DNA of 64,000 nt from Acanthococcus lagerstroemiae (taxonomy: Eukaryota > Arthropoda > Insecta > Hemiptera > Eriococcidae). The stretch covers positions 3,386,321-3,450,320 of the forward strand of contig CM063109.1 in NCBI GenBank assembly GCA_031841125.1. The letters are read 5' to 3'. Positions 21,161-32,759 of the stretch are shown one piece after another (position 1 is the stretch's first letter; every line of letters starts with the position of its first letter). The translations under genes and the position numbers were made by a program. The notes under the pieces were generated by a model. That model worked only from the letters and a program-made list of their open reading frames with translations, was not told the origin of the DNA and did not search any database.

Positions 21161-24100
21161 AACCAAATTAATATGTATAGTTTGGCCGAAACATTCGGCA
21201 GTGGGTTGTCAGCGAAGTGTACGTGATGTGTGGATGTAAAGAAATAAAATTTCACGTTCTGAAAGAAAGACAGCTAGTCGTTCTGCCAGCCAAGCAAGTT
21301 AGTCTGTTAGTTAAACAGGTAGATTGATAATCTCTCCGACGGACTGCAAAGAGTGTCTTCGAGGACTTTGTGCCGCGGAACGGTCACGTGGTAAAGTCCT
21401 CAGTCTATACTAACATTTTTTCATCAGTTCTTCAAATTCCCTCTGGCAGTTCTTTTGACCGGAATGTATCTTGCGTCGTATAGGAGGAGTTGTTTGCCGA
21501 AATTTTTCCCGAGCTTAGTGTTGAACAGGTGGCTCGTTGCTTTCGTTTTTACATGAAACGATGGCGGTGGGAAAAGTTTGTTGGTACCAACGCAGCCGTT
21601 TTAAAGCAAGTAAATAATGGCGTTGTTACGTGTTATTAACTTGCTGATAAAGTTCTGCATCAGGGAAATGAGTTCATGTTAAGGTATCTACGTTGTGAAA
21701 TATTCTTGCCGAAGTGAAGCAGCGTACCAAAGAATGCGCATTATTAGTCGGTGTTTGAAAGTGAGCAGGAAGAAAACTGATTAGAGTAAAAGAAAAACTT
21801 TCGTTCACCTACGAACGCCGCGAGGATCTTTTAATCAATTAAAACTTTCGAAAATAGACTGGAATCTGTGAAGCCCCCCATGTTCTTTTCATCTTAAAAT
21901 ATAAAAAGTATACACGCTATCCGAAATAGAGGTAACTCGTTACATTTTCTGGTATGCTCGTTGTAGATTTTGATAATCCTCAAGGTCGATGCGATAAACT
22001 TATATCAAACGTTCATAATATTGATGACGGTATCGATTGCAGTTGTAAAGGCTTTGGTTTTGAGGTCTTTAGGTCCGCTTAGGTGGAAGTCTTAGTGGAA
22101 AGAATATTGAAAATACTTAACGTAAATGAAAATATTTCGAGTTTCGTGGATGGGGGCATTCCAAGAGGCGAGGAGAATGATCAGGAAGAGTCTTTCTCTC
22201 AAAGATCTGATAGTAGTGGCCCTCAGTTGGAAAATTTAAGACTTGTTGAATCGTTTTGGCCTTTTTCAACTCTGATCAGTAGGAAAAAAATATGCTTAGA
22301 AATTACGTCGCTCACTCCGCGCAGAAAATTAAAGCGTACCCAGTTGGAGAATTTTTTATTTCTTTCCCCCTCCCTCTGTTCGTGGGTAAACGTTGGAACC
22401 AAGTGACGGGTTTGAAACTGTCCCTTGTATCTTGCATTATTGCACTTACGTAGTTAAATATGTGATTTTTAATTACAAGAATTATGGGTAATTTTATGTG
22501 CCTCAATCTTCGAAGATTTGGCTTCGATCCTTTATCTTTTCGTTTTTCAATTAATCTAAAACACTCGATGTTTTGTAGTTTATTCGAAATGATTTCAATA
22601 ATTTTCGTCCTATTTCTTGTTTCAGGTGAGTTGCATCAGATTATCGAGAATTTCTTGATTTCCTTGAGATGACACAAATAACAAAATAATGGCGAGCTTG
22701 AACATATATTCGGTAAGATTTGTTACTTTAAGGAAAATAGCGTGGTTGAGTACTTAGCGTGGGATTTTTTTTCTTGAGTATCGGAATTCGGTATCGAACA
22801 ATTTAAACCAAATTAGTAAATGCTGGCGAGAGTGAGACATTCGGTATAGTTGTCACTTTGAACAAATGTACATAGTTGCGCAGAGGGGAATTTTTCTTAA
22901 ATATGAGAATCGGGTATAGAACGAAAACAAAGGAGGGCCCTTTGGCTAACAATTGGAAATCCGTTTGGGAGGCGGTAACACTACAGACGAACACTTGTTC
23001 GTAGTTTAGTTGATCTAGTAGGTAATGGATTTAAGGTTCGGTATATTTTCTTAGTCCTGAGATGAAGCCTATAAGTAGACGTATGAGTGATATGAAAAAC
23101 AGGAAGGAACGAAACGACTTTAATTCTCTTTCTCGTAAAATGGTCTCAGCCGATCAGGGATACTTCTTTTTAGGCACGAGTATTAATCTATAGTAATTGG
23201 CAGGCCAGATTTGTCGGTATTCAGGTCCCTCCCTTCATTCTAGGTGACATATTATGCAGTTATGGTTGATCTAGTGCAATACTGTTTCCTTCGAAGAGCT
23301 CTAGACTAGTCACTATGTCACATACGTTATACGACGTGCAAACGGAGCCGTAACAGTTGTAAGAAAATTCTCAAATATTTGCATTCTAAATTTAAAATAA
23401 TAACTCGCGAACGGAAGTGCATTTGGGGAAAAGGTAAAATAAGTTCTTTTTTTCCGTTTAGTTTTTTAAATAGTTAAATTACGAAGGTAATGCCGCCGAA
23501 AAAATTAAGAGTAACTTTATGTCTCAGACGTGTCGTATCGTGTTAAAACTCCCAAAATGGGACGGTCGTTTGGGCAAGAATAACTTCCATTTTCTAAGCA
23601 ATAATTTTGTTCCTTTTTCCCTCGTTACCCGGCTAGTTATTATTTTCTTTTTACCTTTTGGCGCGTGTACTTCTGACTGGCTTTGTGTTTCTTTCCCGCT
23701 CGCTCACGCCGTCCTAGAGGGTGGATTCGGAAACGGAGTCCATTAACCTACCGTCTGATTTGAATAAAGTTGGTAAAATATTAATCTTGACAAACTTACC
23801 AGAACTGTGTTCGAGTGTTTTATTTCCTTATCCGTCTTTTAAATAAAATCTGAGGGGTTCCTTGTTTCGTCCTCCTACGCGTATACCCACGCACTGTTTT
23901 CAATTTAGATTCAGATTCGCGATAAAATAAATAAAAAAAACAAAAAAAACACAACAGAAAATTGTGAAAAAGCCCAAGTTGCAGCAATTCTTGTTTGTCC
24001 CGGAATATTTCATCCGTGTATTTTTCAGCCTTTAAGTTTTCTACATTTTGGCTTGAGAAATCTCGCCCGTAGGTAGATGTTTGCTTTTTCGTGCTCCATG

Positions 24101-24264
24101 GTGACGAAAGGTATTCTTCTGAACCCGAGTAGGCAGTCTGAGATTTTTTAATCCCTTTTTTCTTCCAGATAAATAATGTAAAAGGAATATGAACGTAATA
24201 TTATTCGAATATTCATCCTCTTGTATTTATGCGACAGTGAAAAGAGAGTAGGTAGAATTCTATG
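21161..24264. other. Unique DNA, no gene seen
   Basis: About 3 kb without recognised repeat family or domain. The longest frame is 107 codons (22083-22406, plus), acidic/serine at the start (GEENDQEESFSQRSDSSGP) and without family resemblance; it could be a fragment of an exon, but no defendable splice structure is seen. CpG is moderate at 21200-21800. Confidence 0.35.
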
Positions 24265-24770
24265 TACTGATGAGTAGAGTGCGGATTTTTTACCTCTATT
24301 GAGGTGAAGATTTGGCACTGAAATTTAGATTTTCGGCAGTATTCAGCAAAAACAAAAAACCTCTGAAAGAGACGAAAATACACCCATTTACTTTACAAAT
24401 TTCGTATCAAGGTTTTTCAACATTTTATTGGGTAAATCTAAGGCGTCTATCACTTAATATTAGCTTATATTTACTAAATGAACGCTCGACATCGACGGAG
24501 GCTGCATGTAATTTCATGAAACATGAGATGTAAATATTGAATTCTATTCATTTTCGTTTTATGTAGAAATAGTACGTCTAAGATCGGTGGCTCTCGGCAC
24601 TTACTTCATTTTCGGCGTTTATTCCACTTTCGGCATTTTCCGGCAAAATAAATTTTTTTCCTAGCCTCCCCCCCAACCTGTAACATAGACTTTTATTTCA
24701 TGTTCAACCGTTCGCCCTTCAAGGAAATGATTCGGCAAATGCCGGAGAATCCGCACTCTCTACTGACGAG
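24265..24770. mobile_element. MITE with short TIRs and 10-bp target-site duplication
   Basis: The element at about 24275-24760 starts TAGAGTGCGGATT and ends AATCCGCACTCTC; 11 bases pair perfectly. It is bounded by TACTGATGAG (24265-24274) and TACTGACGAG (24761-24770), one mismatch. The interior holds CGGCATTTTCCGGCAAAATA at 24633-24652 and GGCAAATGCCGG. Bases 24590-24750 align with 51070-51250, a decayed second copy. A 73-codon frame inside is not recognised. Duplication length suggests a hAT- or Mutator-type insertion, which is inference only. Confidence 0.72.
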
Positions 24771-26750
24771 GCAATGTTGGATATGAGGCTTGCATTCTGG
24801 CAGCCTCCTCTCCGTCCGACAGACGTAATAAAGACGTAATACGATATATGACACGATATTTTATTATATCCTTATGTTCGTATTATGTTTCATCAGCTGG
24901 AATTTTTATGTTCTGGAGGAGGGAGGAAGAGAAAGAGGAGTAATAAGAGGTGAAGGTAGAGGCCAGATTTCCAATATGTATATTGATAGGTATCTTCGTC
25001 ATTCAGAAAAAGTATTCAAATGCATAAAGTCGTAGCCATGAGGGGTGGCTCTCCCTACATCTGTCAGAGTATATTGGCAGATTTAATTACTCGGTGTCTT
25101 AGTATCTTAAGAGCCTTTTTTCCCTTTCAACAGGAAATGTTTGAGATTTTTGCTTCAACAGGTAGAAAGTAGCTCAGTTGTATAATAAAGTTCATCGACT
25201 CTCAGAGATAGAGTTCAAACGTTAAAAATAAGTGTAACTTTTCCCAATCTCTCCAGGTTTGAAATATCTAAACTTCCAGCTGAAAGCTTAGTGACCACTC
25301 ACTAAAGCCAATACAGAATAGACGTAGGTCAATTACGTAAGAATCCACAGTGATGAAAGTATAATAGCCACAACAAATAAACACAGGTTAGAAATGCTAG
25401 TTCAGATAGTACAATGTCCCCCGTGCTGAAAGTTCAGTTACCTCAAAAGAACGTACACTTGTTAATTTGAAATAAACTAGCCCCGAATGTTCAAGTCAAT
25501 AAATTTATGGATCAACCTTTGAACCTCTAATTTTATAATTACCTATTGATAATTTGAAGTTCGAACGAATTGTTGATACATAATTAATTTATCAAATTCC
25601 TGTAAGCAACAAGTGTAAGAATGCCAGTGGTAAAATCGTTCGTAATAAGGATTCTATAATAATGAACAACTGAAATAGATTGAGATTATCCCATTTACAT
25701 GATGAGTTCCGATGGGACAGTAGATCGCATGATTCAGCGGCTCGCAGATCCATACCCGTTTCTTAATCTTGCAGCTACACCAACTTTGCAGTCGCAGAAT
25801 TTATTGTATGTTTCCGCTGATGTCGATTTGCGATCTTGCGTGGTAAAAATGAAAACGGGGTTGCTGAAAACGTTTCAAATTGATGCACTGGCCCCACCTT
25901 CCGCGTGTTCTCACTCGTTAACATTACTCACCCCCTCACCCTTAGATGCTGCTTTCCAGCTCGGTTTCACCTTCATTCTCGAAGACCCACCGGGAAAAAT
26001 GCATTCGTAGATTAAACGCAGAAAAGTTGATGCTTTTATAATACGCTCGTTAAGGTTCGAGGCCGGAAATTCGCGCTACCATTTTCTATATCGCTGCATG
26101 CCTGCGCTGTACTGCTTAAATCACGGCGCGATGATATTAACGATACGATCATCAAGTCGAGATTAACCGGCATTTCTGGCAGAATTATAAACGTCGCGTC
26201 GAAACGCGCTCGCAAAAAAGAAAAAAAGAACGAAAATGTCAAACACCAATCGACCTCCATTTTTTATTCTAATTTCGCTTTATCACGCTTAACGCATTCG
26301 AAATATTGTGTATATTTTTTTCTGGTGACGATGACGAGGTACCTCGTCACGTTCTGCTTTTGACACACAAGCTGAATGTGATAATAGATCGGAGTAGTTC
26401 CTTATTTTGGTTCGCAATGATACGACTCTAGGGATAAAAAGGTATAAAAATGTGATTGATCGCGCCCGTAATAAGGCTACCACTAATTCCTTTTTCTGTC
26501 TCTTGGAATACTGGAAACAATCATTGTTAGTTCGTAAATATTAGTATCGATGGAGCGTAGATGACTTGTCCTTGGTCGTTTTGCGAAATTATGAGAAAGA
26601 GGCGTCTTTATAAAGAAAATGTGAAACTGCAAGCTGTGCTTGAAGGCCCTGCAATACGAGATCCGCTAGTAATATTCCTGGTTCGGGTCCGTCTCATCAA
26701 TTACTCACGATGTCACAGGGGAGGACTTGGTGACTGATTTCTTTGATTCA
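24771..26750. other. Unique DNA; CpG-richer from 25.7 kb
   Basis: The plus frame at 25699-26010 (103 codons) is the best-looking open frame of the area: it has mixed composition without low complexity, but no domain I recognise, no clear splice context, and the DNA around it is equally open on the other strand. Weak possible exon, not claimed as a gene. Confidence 0.3.
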
Positions 26751-26754
26751 TTAC

Positions 26755-26935
26755 GATCCCAGTAACACGTGTTAGGACTCTGTAATAACTGGTTCAGATT
26801 TGATGACTGTGTAACGACTCATTGAGACTATTAGAAGAGACTGAATGAGATTCTTCAATATTGTATGAAGACTTCATTAGGACTCGTTAGTGCTCAGTTT
26901 AGACTCTTGACAAGACTGGATTACATGTATGCTTT
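26755..26935 (+). repeat. Decayed 10-bp-period repeat, GACT(C/T) theme
   Basis: Roughly 17 ten-base steps with GACTC/GACTG/GATT recurring: taggactctg, ataactggtt, cagatttgat, gactgtgtaa, cgactcattg, agactattag, and onward to tagactcttg, acaagactgg. Spacing holds near 10 with occasional slips. Confidence 0.65.
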
Positions 26936-27770
26936 AAAAGTACTAATGCTACTTCTTCTTCGCAAGTATATTATAATGGTACATCATCGAATAACCTTCA
27001 TTATTTGTACAAGCACCAATTAGTAGTACGAAAATACGGGCTCGGGAACACTTAATTTGCAGACCGAGGTCAATGAACTTCGCAGAAAAGGTCAGTTACT
27101 TTTATCTGTCAATTAAAGGTACCAGACTCCGTATTTCCCTATTACTACTGTTATTTTGAATCAAACAATAATTTCAGTCGTGAACAGTTTCTAATAATAG
27201 TTCCAAAACTTTTGAACCACTCGCCTACGTACGTATAGATTCTGATTTTGGGATCGGGTGCTCGACTTTTTAAACTTGCTAGTTTTTCTTAAATAACTTA
27301 TAATAAGAACTAATCGTGAGGCGTTGACAACGAAAGCGTAAATCTCGGCGAAACAAATACTTAACGTAAATCTAATTAAACTTCGCCACGTTTATCTCTC
27401 GTTTTTTATTTTTTGAGTTTTTAGTTTGTCGAGTATAGATAGAAGCAAGAATTGCTGTAGCGTGTGATACAGTACTTCTGGGAAAGTTACGAAGAATTGC
27501 TTTTCAAGAATAATTCTTCCGTTTCATCGTTTTACACCGCCCTGTGTTCGGTGCTCTGACACCGATTCGATAATTTTTTGATTTCATGCATTTACCCTCC
27601 GACGGGAAACATTGTGAGCTACCGCCATTCGTCAAATTTTGATCGTACGGGAATTCGCAACAGTATGTGCCTTTGTCGAAGTCTTATTTGAGTCAACTAT
27701 CAGGACGGTAGTCGATCGGTTAGAAAACGTACATTTCAACATGACATCCAGAAAATTTGTTTTCTCTCTT
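26936..27770. other. Unique stretch
   Basis: No recognised feature; moderately CpG-rich 27230-27720. Confidence 0.3.
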
Positions 27771-28335
27771 CCAGCTTGGGGGCTTCAACGTACCACCAAC
27801 TAAGGAATCTTGAATGAAAGAGTACCAAATAAAATATCGAAATTGGGATTCTTTCTATCGCTGATTTCGAATATCGCATCAGATTTGGATCTAGAGTTCC
27901 ACATTTTTGGCCCAACGTGGGCAGAATTAAATTGACTCGAAAATTTGAACAGATCATTAAATTAGGAGTTCCTTGGGTCAGTGGTTCAGATTTTCGTATC
28001 AGATTCATGTTTCGGTCCCTATTTGGACTCAAAAATCAACACTTTAGACCAAAAATGGGTAAAATTAAATTAGCTTTATAATTTCAGCAAAGTATCAAAA
28101 TATGACTATTTTGGATCTCTAATTTCGAATATCACATCAAATTTTTGATACAGCCTTGATTTCAAATTAAAATGGTTTGAAAGTGTAAACAACTTACCAA
28201 GATTATTTCTTATTTTTTGATGTGGGTGGGGGGGGGGGATTGCTGATTTCTAACTTGGCATCGTAGTTTTGATCCGACTACAATTTACTTTCAAAAATCA
28301 AGCATTGTCCAGAATCAGAATTCTCATTTTGAGGG
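27771..28335 (+). repeat. Decayed tandem array copy 2, with G11
   Basis: Aligned with 14730-15955: CCACCAACTAAGGAATCTTG opening, repeated GATTTCGAATATC(G/A)CATCA, GACCAAAAATGGGTAAAATT, TTAGCTTTATAATTTCA and the final gctgattt-c-taa-cttggcat unit after a G11 run (28228-28238). It has about four units, fewer than copy 1. The 98-codon minus frame here is not a gene. Confidence 0.82.
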
Positions 28336-28344
28336 GGAGGGGGA

Positions 28345-28538
28345 GGGCTCTTGTTTACCCCCTCGGATTTGCTTTAAGCTATAAATGAACAGGGGTTGGT
28401 TTACAAACGAGGGCATATGCTATACTAACGTGTTTAACGGATGCCATTAGTACGGCGTCAAAATTCCATCCACGGAAGGCTCTTGTTTCCCCAGCTCCCG
28501 GATTGACTCTAAGCTGTAGATGAGCAGGTGTCGGTCTC
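28345..28538 (+). repeat. Direct duplicate of a GGCTCTTGTTT unit
   Basis: GGCTCTTGTTTaCCCCctCGGATT (28347) and GGCTCTTGTTTCCCCAGCTC-ccggatt (28481) begin two copies of a unit of about 134 bp; each continues to a(a/g)gct(a/g)ta(a/g)atga(a/g)cagg. The second is broken by the LINE-tail insertion and resumes at 28853 with ggtctacaaacaaaggtata, parallel to ggtttacaaacgagggcata at 28398. Confidence 0.75.
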
Positions 28539-28864
28539 GCTCACTTGGCGGAGCGTATGACGATGCATGCGTGCCAACGTGGCTCTCTAAATACTGCACT
28601 CCTAGTCCCGGAAATTATCCTTTTGAGTATCGCATTTGTGACCAGAGGCACGCGTTGAGGCTGGCCTGAGCCCCTATTTCGCCTCTCCGCTTCGGATTCG
28701 CGCAGTCCTGCCAGGACTACTATGGAACACCCTGCTGACCGAGGCGGCACTCACCCAGCATTAGTCTGGAATTTGGGTGCCCCATAGACGGACGGACTAC
28801 CTTTTGTCACCCCTCACTTCCTTGTCCTGATACGTGTGGCGACGCCGGGAGGGTATTGGTCTAC
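28527..28864 (-). mobile_element. Long LINE-tail retroposon copy (about 314 bp)
   Basis: Minus-strand copy at about 28539-28852, ending (minus sense) in CGTTGGCACGCATGCATCGT-catacgctcc. It shares its middle with 2634-2880 (CTGACCGAGGC, TGAGCCCCTATTTCGCC). Flanks GGTGTCGGTCTC (28527-28538) and GGTATTGGTCTA (28853-28864) look like a 12-bp target-site duplication with 3 mismatches, and the interrupted host unit can be rejoined across it by comparison with 28398. More diverged than the short copies, so probably older. Confidence 0.72.
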
Positions 28865-29220
28865 AAACAAAGGTATATCCTGTACAAACGAAATACTAAA
28901 GATCAAAGTATGTTTGAAGGTGAATTGAAAACTCGGAAACCTGGAAACATAGACTCCCTTTTTCTTGAGAAGAAAAACTTTTATCACAAAAAAAATTGGA
29001 CTGTTTCTTTGAAGTTTCTCGTTTCCTCCGCGTCGATCCTACTTTGCGTTCAGAGAAAAAGATGAAGCGAATCGCCTTCATTTACACCCTGTATTGTTCA
29101 TCTCCATTTATATGCATATAAAATTGCATACCCAATTCCCCGTAAATACGTCATATAGCTCAACAATCAGTAGCGTAGTAAGTTAGATATAATCAGTTTG
29201 GGCACTAATGTTATACGAGC
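28865..29220 (+). repeat. Composite repeat copy 2, downstream block
   Basis: 28965-29215 matches 15956-16225: GTTTCCTCCGCGTCGATCCT, TGAAGCGAATCGCCTTCATT, CCCCGTAAATACGTCATATA, AGCTCAACAATCAGTAGCG. Bases 28865-28960 belong to the tail of the host duplicate unit. Confidence 0.78.
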
Positions 29221-29233
29221 TCTAAGAGTGGTG

Positions 29234-29342
29234 GTGAGGTGGGACGTATGGCGATGCACGCATGCCAAAGTGGCCCTTGAGACACCGCATCCCCGGCCCC
29301 GGAAACTACCCTTTCGAGTATCGCATCAGTGGCCGGTAAGGA
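29234..29342 (-). mobile_element. Short LINE-tail retroposon, inserted right after composite copy 2
   Basis: On the plus strand it reads GTGAGGTGGGACGTATGGCG ... TTTCGAGTATCGCATCAGTG-gccgg, the reverse complement of the 10436 type. No clear target-site duplication (flanks aagagtggtg and aaggatcagt). Confidence 0.78.
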
Positions 29343-29524
29343 TCAGTGTTATAACTGACGTTACCCGCAGATCTTTAGAGATCCACGTCAAAATTCGATT
29401 GCTATAAAGTTAATTAGAAATTACCACCACGTTGTAAAATAAGAAGTGTATCATTCGTTTCATGGTTTTATGAATAATAGGTATGCAATTTTCTACAGAG
29501 GGGGAAATTTTGTGGTGAAAAATG

Positions 29525-29730
29525 CTGGTAATTCTCTGACGTTCGGCGATTTTGCGCGCCCTTTAATTGAAATTCCTAATAATTTTTACTAAATTCTAGT
29601 AACACTTACTGTAATTTTTTATTGAGTAGAATTACAGTGATTGTTGCCAGAATCTAGTAAAAATTATCAGAAGTTTCATTTAAAGTGCCCGTAAAATTGT
29701 TGATCGTTGGAATCTAACCAGAACTGTAGC
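29525..29730. repeat. Imperfect palindrome, hairpin 1
   Basis: The left arm about 29554-29624 (ccctttaattgaaattccta, ATAATTTTTACTA(A)ATTCT) pairs with the right arm about 29626-29692 (AGAATCTAGTAAAAATTAT, cagaagtttcatttaaagtg). Weaker pairing extends outward to about 29525 and 29730. There is almost no loop (attgag). It could be a foldback MITE; no terminal duplication found. Confidence 0.75.
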
Positions 29731-29812
29731 AATTTTTACCATAGAATTTCTCTCAGTATATCCATCAACTACACTAGAGAAATTTCATGGTAAAATTACT
29801 AAAAGTCTGGTA
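29724..29812. repeat. Second imperfect palindrome, hairpin 2
   Basis: Left arm TAGCAATTTTTACCATAGAA-tttctct (about 29727-29755) pairs with right arm AGAGAAATTTCATGGTAAAA-ttacta (about 29776-29803), loop around CCATCAACTACA. It shares the TAGTAAAAATTACT theme with hairpin 1 and with 29880-29905 (attctagtaaaaattactg), so all three are related. Confidence 0.75.
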
Positions 29813-32570
29813 CAGTCTCTGATCTTTAGGAATTTAAAACACTCTTTCACTGAAAATTCTGGTAGATTTCACCAGATTCTAGTAAAAATTACTGTTTCTA
29901 CTTTTAAAAAAATTTAGTAGAATTGAAGTAATTACACTACCCAACAGCCAAAAAACCGCAAGAACGAGAGTAGCCGATTCTAGAAGTATTTTTCACGCTG
30001 AATTCAATGCCGCTTTTTGTTTTTCTTAATTAGCTCTCCTTTTCTCGTAAATTCATTCTGAATTATTTCCCGTAATTTCCCTCTCGTGTTAGAAATATTA
30101 GTGAATGTGGCCACACTGCATGTATCACAAAACAAACTCGCCAACACAGTGATGCGTGTGAACGTGTTTTGATATCGGAACGATCTGAACAGTTTCAACT
30201 GATTCTAAGATTTTATCATTAACGATGAAGTGATGGAACAACAATTTTGAGGAAGGCGATCTCTTCAGTGAAAAAATAACGCCTTTTCATTCCGGTATTA
30301 CAGTTTATTGTTTCTTTTACGAAATGTAAGTGAACTAGATAAATATGTTCCGACAATAAATTTGATGAATATGTGTTCAATGCCCGAATATTCATGATAA
30401 TCACAACGCTCGTTGTTGAATTGGAATAATACTTACGGAACACAGAGGGACAGAGAACAACACGGAAGTTTTCTATTCAGTACCATCGAAGACGAAGCTT
30501 ATGTAATATCAGTTTAATACATACAACATCAGTGTCGCCACATAAATAGAACTAATTCTCATAAACACTATTAATTTCCAAGCAAACGTAAAATTGTTAG
30601 CTAACTCCATTTTTAATATCATATTTGAATTCAGCGTGAAAAATACATTAAGAATCATCTATTTTCCTTCATGCGGTTTCCAAAAAATCTCAGTTTGTTG
30701 TGTAGTGTTATTACCAAAATTGAGTGAGAATCACATAATTTTCAGTTGGAGAGTTGGCGACGTATTTGCAGATCAAAGGCTTACTAGAATTCTGGGAATT
30801 TTTACAATAACATTTTTCTCAGTGCCGCTTATTCATATATTTTTGAGTGTAACTTTCTAATTTTCCGACTTCAAAAACAAGGCAAAATATTATATTAAAA
30901 TCAGTTGATTGACCTGTAAAACTGAATACATGGTATGCATAGCGTATTTCGTGGGAATAAAAAAAATTCTCGCTGAGGTACACGTAGACATGACTGATGA
31001 TTAGTGCAGGATCCCATCAAGTACACATTGCATCCATCAGCCTTAATGTTGTTACGAAATGCATCGTAGCGCAGATTTATGAATTTCCCCGTCTTTCACT
31101 TTTCACAGCGAATAAATTACCCGGACAACCGATTGGTAATCCGGAATCCAGGAGCAAATAAATTTCCTTTTCAAAGTAGAATGTCGCAGCCTGACGTCTC
31201 ATTTAGACTAAAGGCGTGTAATATGCTAAAGCTTCTAAACTAATTTTTCTTTCCCTTTTGTTCTTCCTCTTGTGCTATGACTGCTGTTTACGGTAGAGAG
31301 CGAAGAATTAAAATGGTGAGAATTCCTTAGGCGCTGACTCGCGAACGTGGGTTGCAGAAGAGGCTGAAAGAAATATTATTACGTCAAAAGTGAAGTGTTA
31401 ACACTCCGACTTTCATTAAAGATTTGAAGTATACACGCAATTTTCGTAGATGTGAATGAACCTGAGAAACGTTGAAACTGTTTACGTTCATTCACTGCTT
31501 CCATGTTCATTCACTATTTTCGCATTTATTTTGAGCTAAGTAGTATTTCTCTCGCACAGAAGATGGAGAAACTTCGTTGGAGTTGCATGAAGCGGTGTTA
31601 TACACTCTACGAAAGTTCTGATTTCTAAGATTTCGTTCACTGGTCACTTTACTAGTCCAAACTGGCACAAATTTGTGGCACACGCATCCCGAAAAAATAG
31701 TTGTACGGTTTCAAGCGCAATTTCTGATTCGAAGAAGAAGCTTGTCAGGAGCTTGCCGTAGAGAAAAAAATAAGCTACTAAAAAACTATCGTCTACCTGT
31801 AAAACAATAAAATAAAACTAAAGTGAAATGAAAAATAAGGGAAAAAAGTAACCTATGTGTTTATCTTAAATATTATTTACTCTTCCATTATGGTAGCCTA
31901 AGTTCTCCGAAAGCTTTCAAAATTATTAAAACATTAAATCAATTCGAGGAAAGGACGTGAAGCCACATAGTTCCTGCTCGTGTTACTGAACACTTTGGAC
32001 GAAACCTTTCATGGTGTTCTCATGGACTTCAGCAGTTTTTCTCAATCTAACAATAATACTACAAAGAAAAAACATCCCTTCGATTAGTGCTGGATTGATT
32101 ATAAGCCGAAATTGTGTTATTCTTTGCTCGAGTAATTCAATTTGTTCTTCTGTCGAACATTCTTTCTCGCCTGTTTGAAAGGGTTGAGGTATGGTTCTTT
32201 CAGCAAGTTCTATGCTGTCGAATTTGTTATGTCACCCCGGAAAAGGCCAATACGATCGAAGCGTGTATCGGGGAGGCCAGAAAAAATGTGCGTTTATTTC
32301 CCCTCATGACGCTTTATTACACTTATCTAAACGCCCTTCTCAAATCGAGATCAGTAAACTGCAACCACATTTTGATGTCATCTCAACCTCCTTAAGGTGA
32401 GAAATTAAGAACCTTTTTTTATCCAGCTAACTTACTCGTAACCAACCACACCAATGAAAAAGTGTGAAAATGAAGAGGGGATGAAGAGCATTTAAAGGAA
32501 TGAGGTAAACTGTAAAGTATAGGAACCTGACCTTTAATTTTACATTACTTCTGTTCAGCGTCTTGGAAAT
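29813..32570. other. Mostly unique AT-rich DNA
   Basis: 29880-29935 carries another TAGTAAAAATTACTG piece. After that no repeat family, RNA gene or domain is seen; the longest frame is 93 codons (32114-32395), overlapping another frame. Confidence 0.35.
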
Positions 32571-32574
32571 TTTT

Positions 32575-32710
32575 GATCAGCACTGATTGTTCGTCACTTA
32601 TTGTCTTTTTGGCTAATATTTGTTGTTTTTGCTCATATTCTGTCAGTTTTAGCCCCGAATGGTTTGTGTTTGGTTGTTGGTGTCATTTTGGATTTTGTTT
32701 GATTTAAGCA
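32575..32710 (+). repeat. Decayed repeat with TTTTTGGTCA / GTTGTT theme
   Basis: TTGATCAGCA, TTGTTCGTCA, TTGTCTTTTTGGC, TTTTTGCTCA, TCTGTCAGTTTTAG and GTTGGTGTCATTTTGG recur near 10-12 bases. Same theme as 34815-34995 and 35930-36040. Confidence 0.55.
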
Positions 32711-32759
32711 CTATTGTTACGAGCTATAGAAAACGTAAATATTTAAAATTAAAATTTAT

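Noticed and set aside
22083..22406. 107-codon acidic/serine plus frame as a host exon
   Set aside because: No domain and no defendable splice sites.
24312..24533. Possible transposase fragment inside the 24.3 kb MITE
   Set aside because: No recognisable motif, and the partner at 51 kb lacks this part.
29205..29355. Target-site duplication (TGTTATA) around the 29234 LINE-tail copy
   Set aside because: The left match lies about 20 bases away from the element's end, so it is not adjacent as required.
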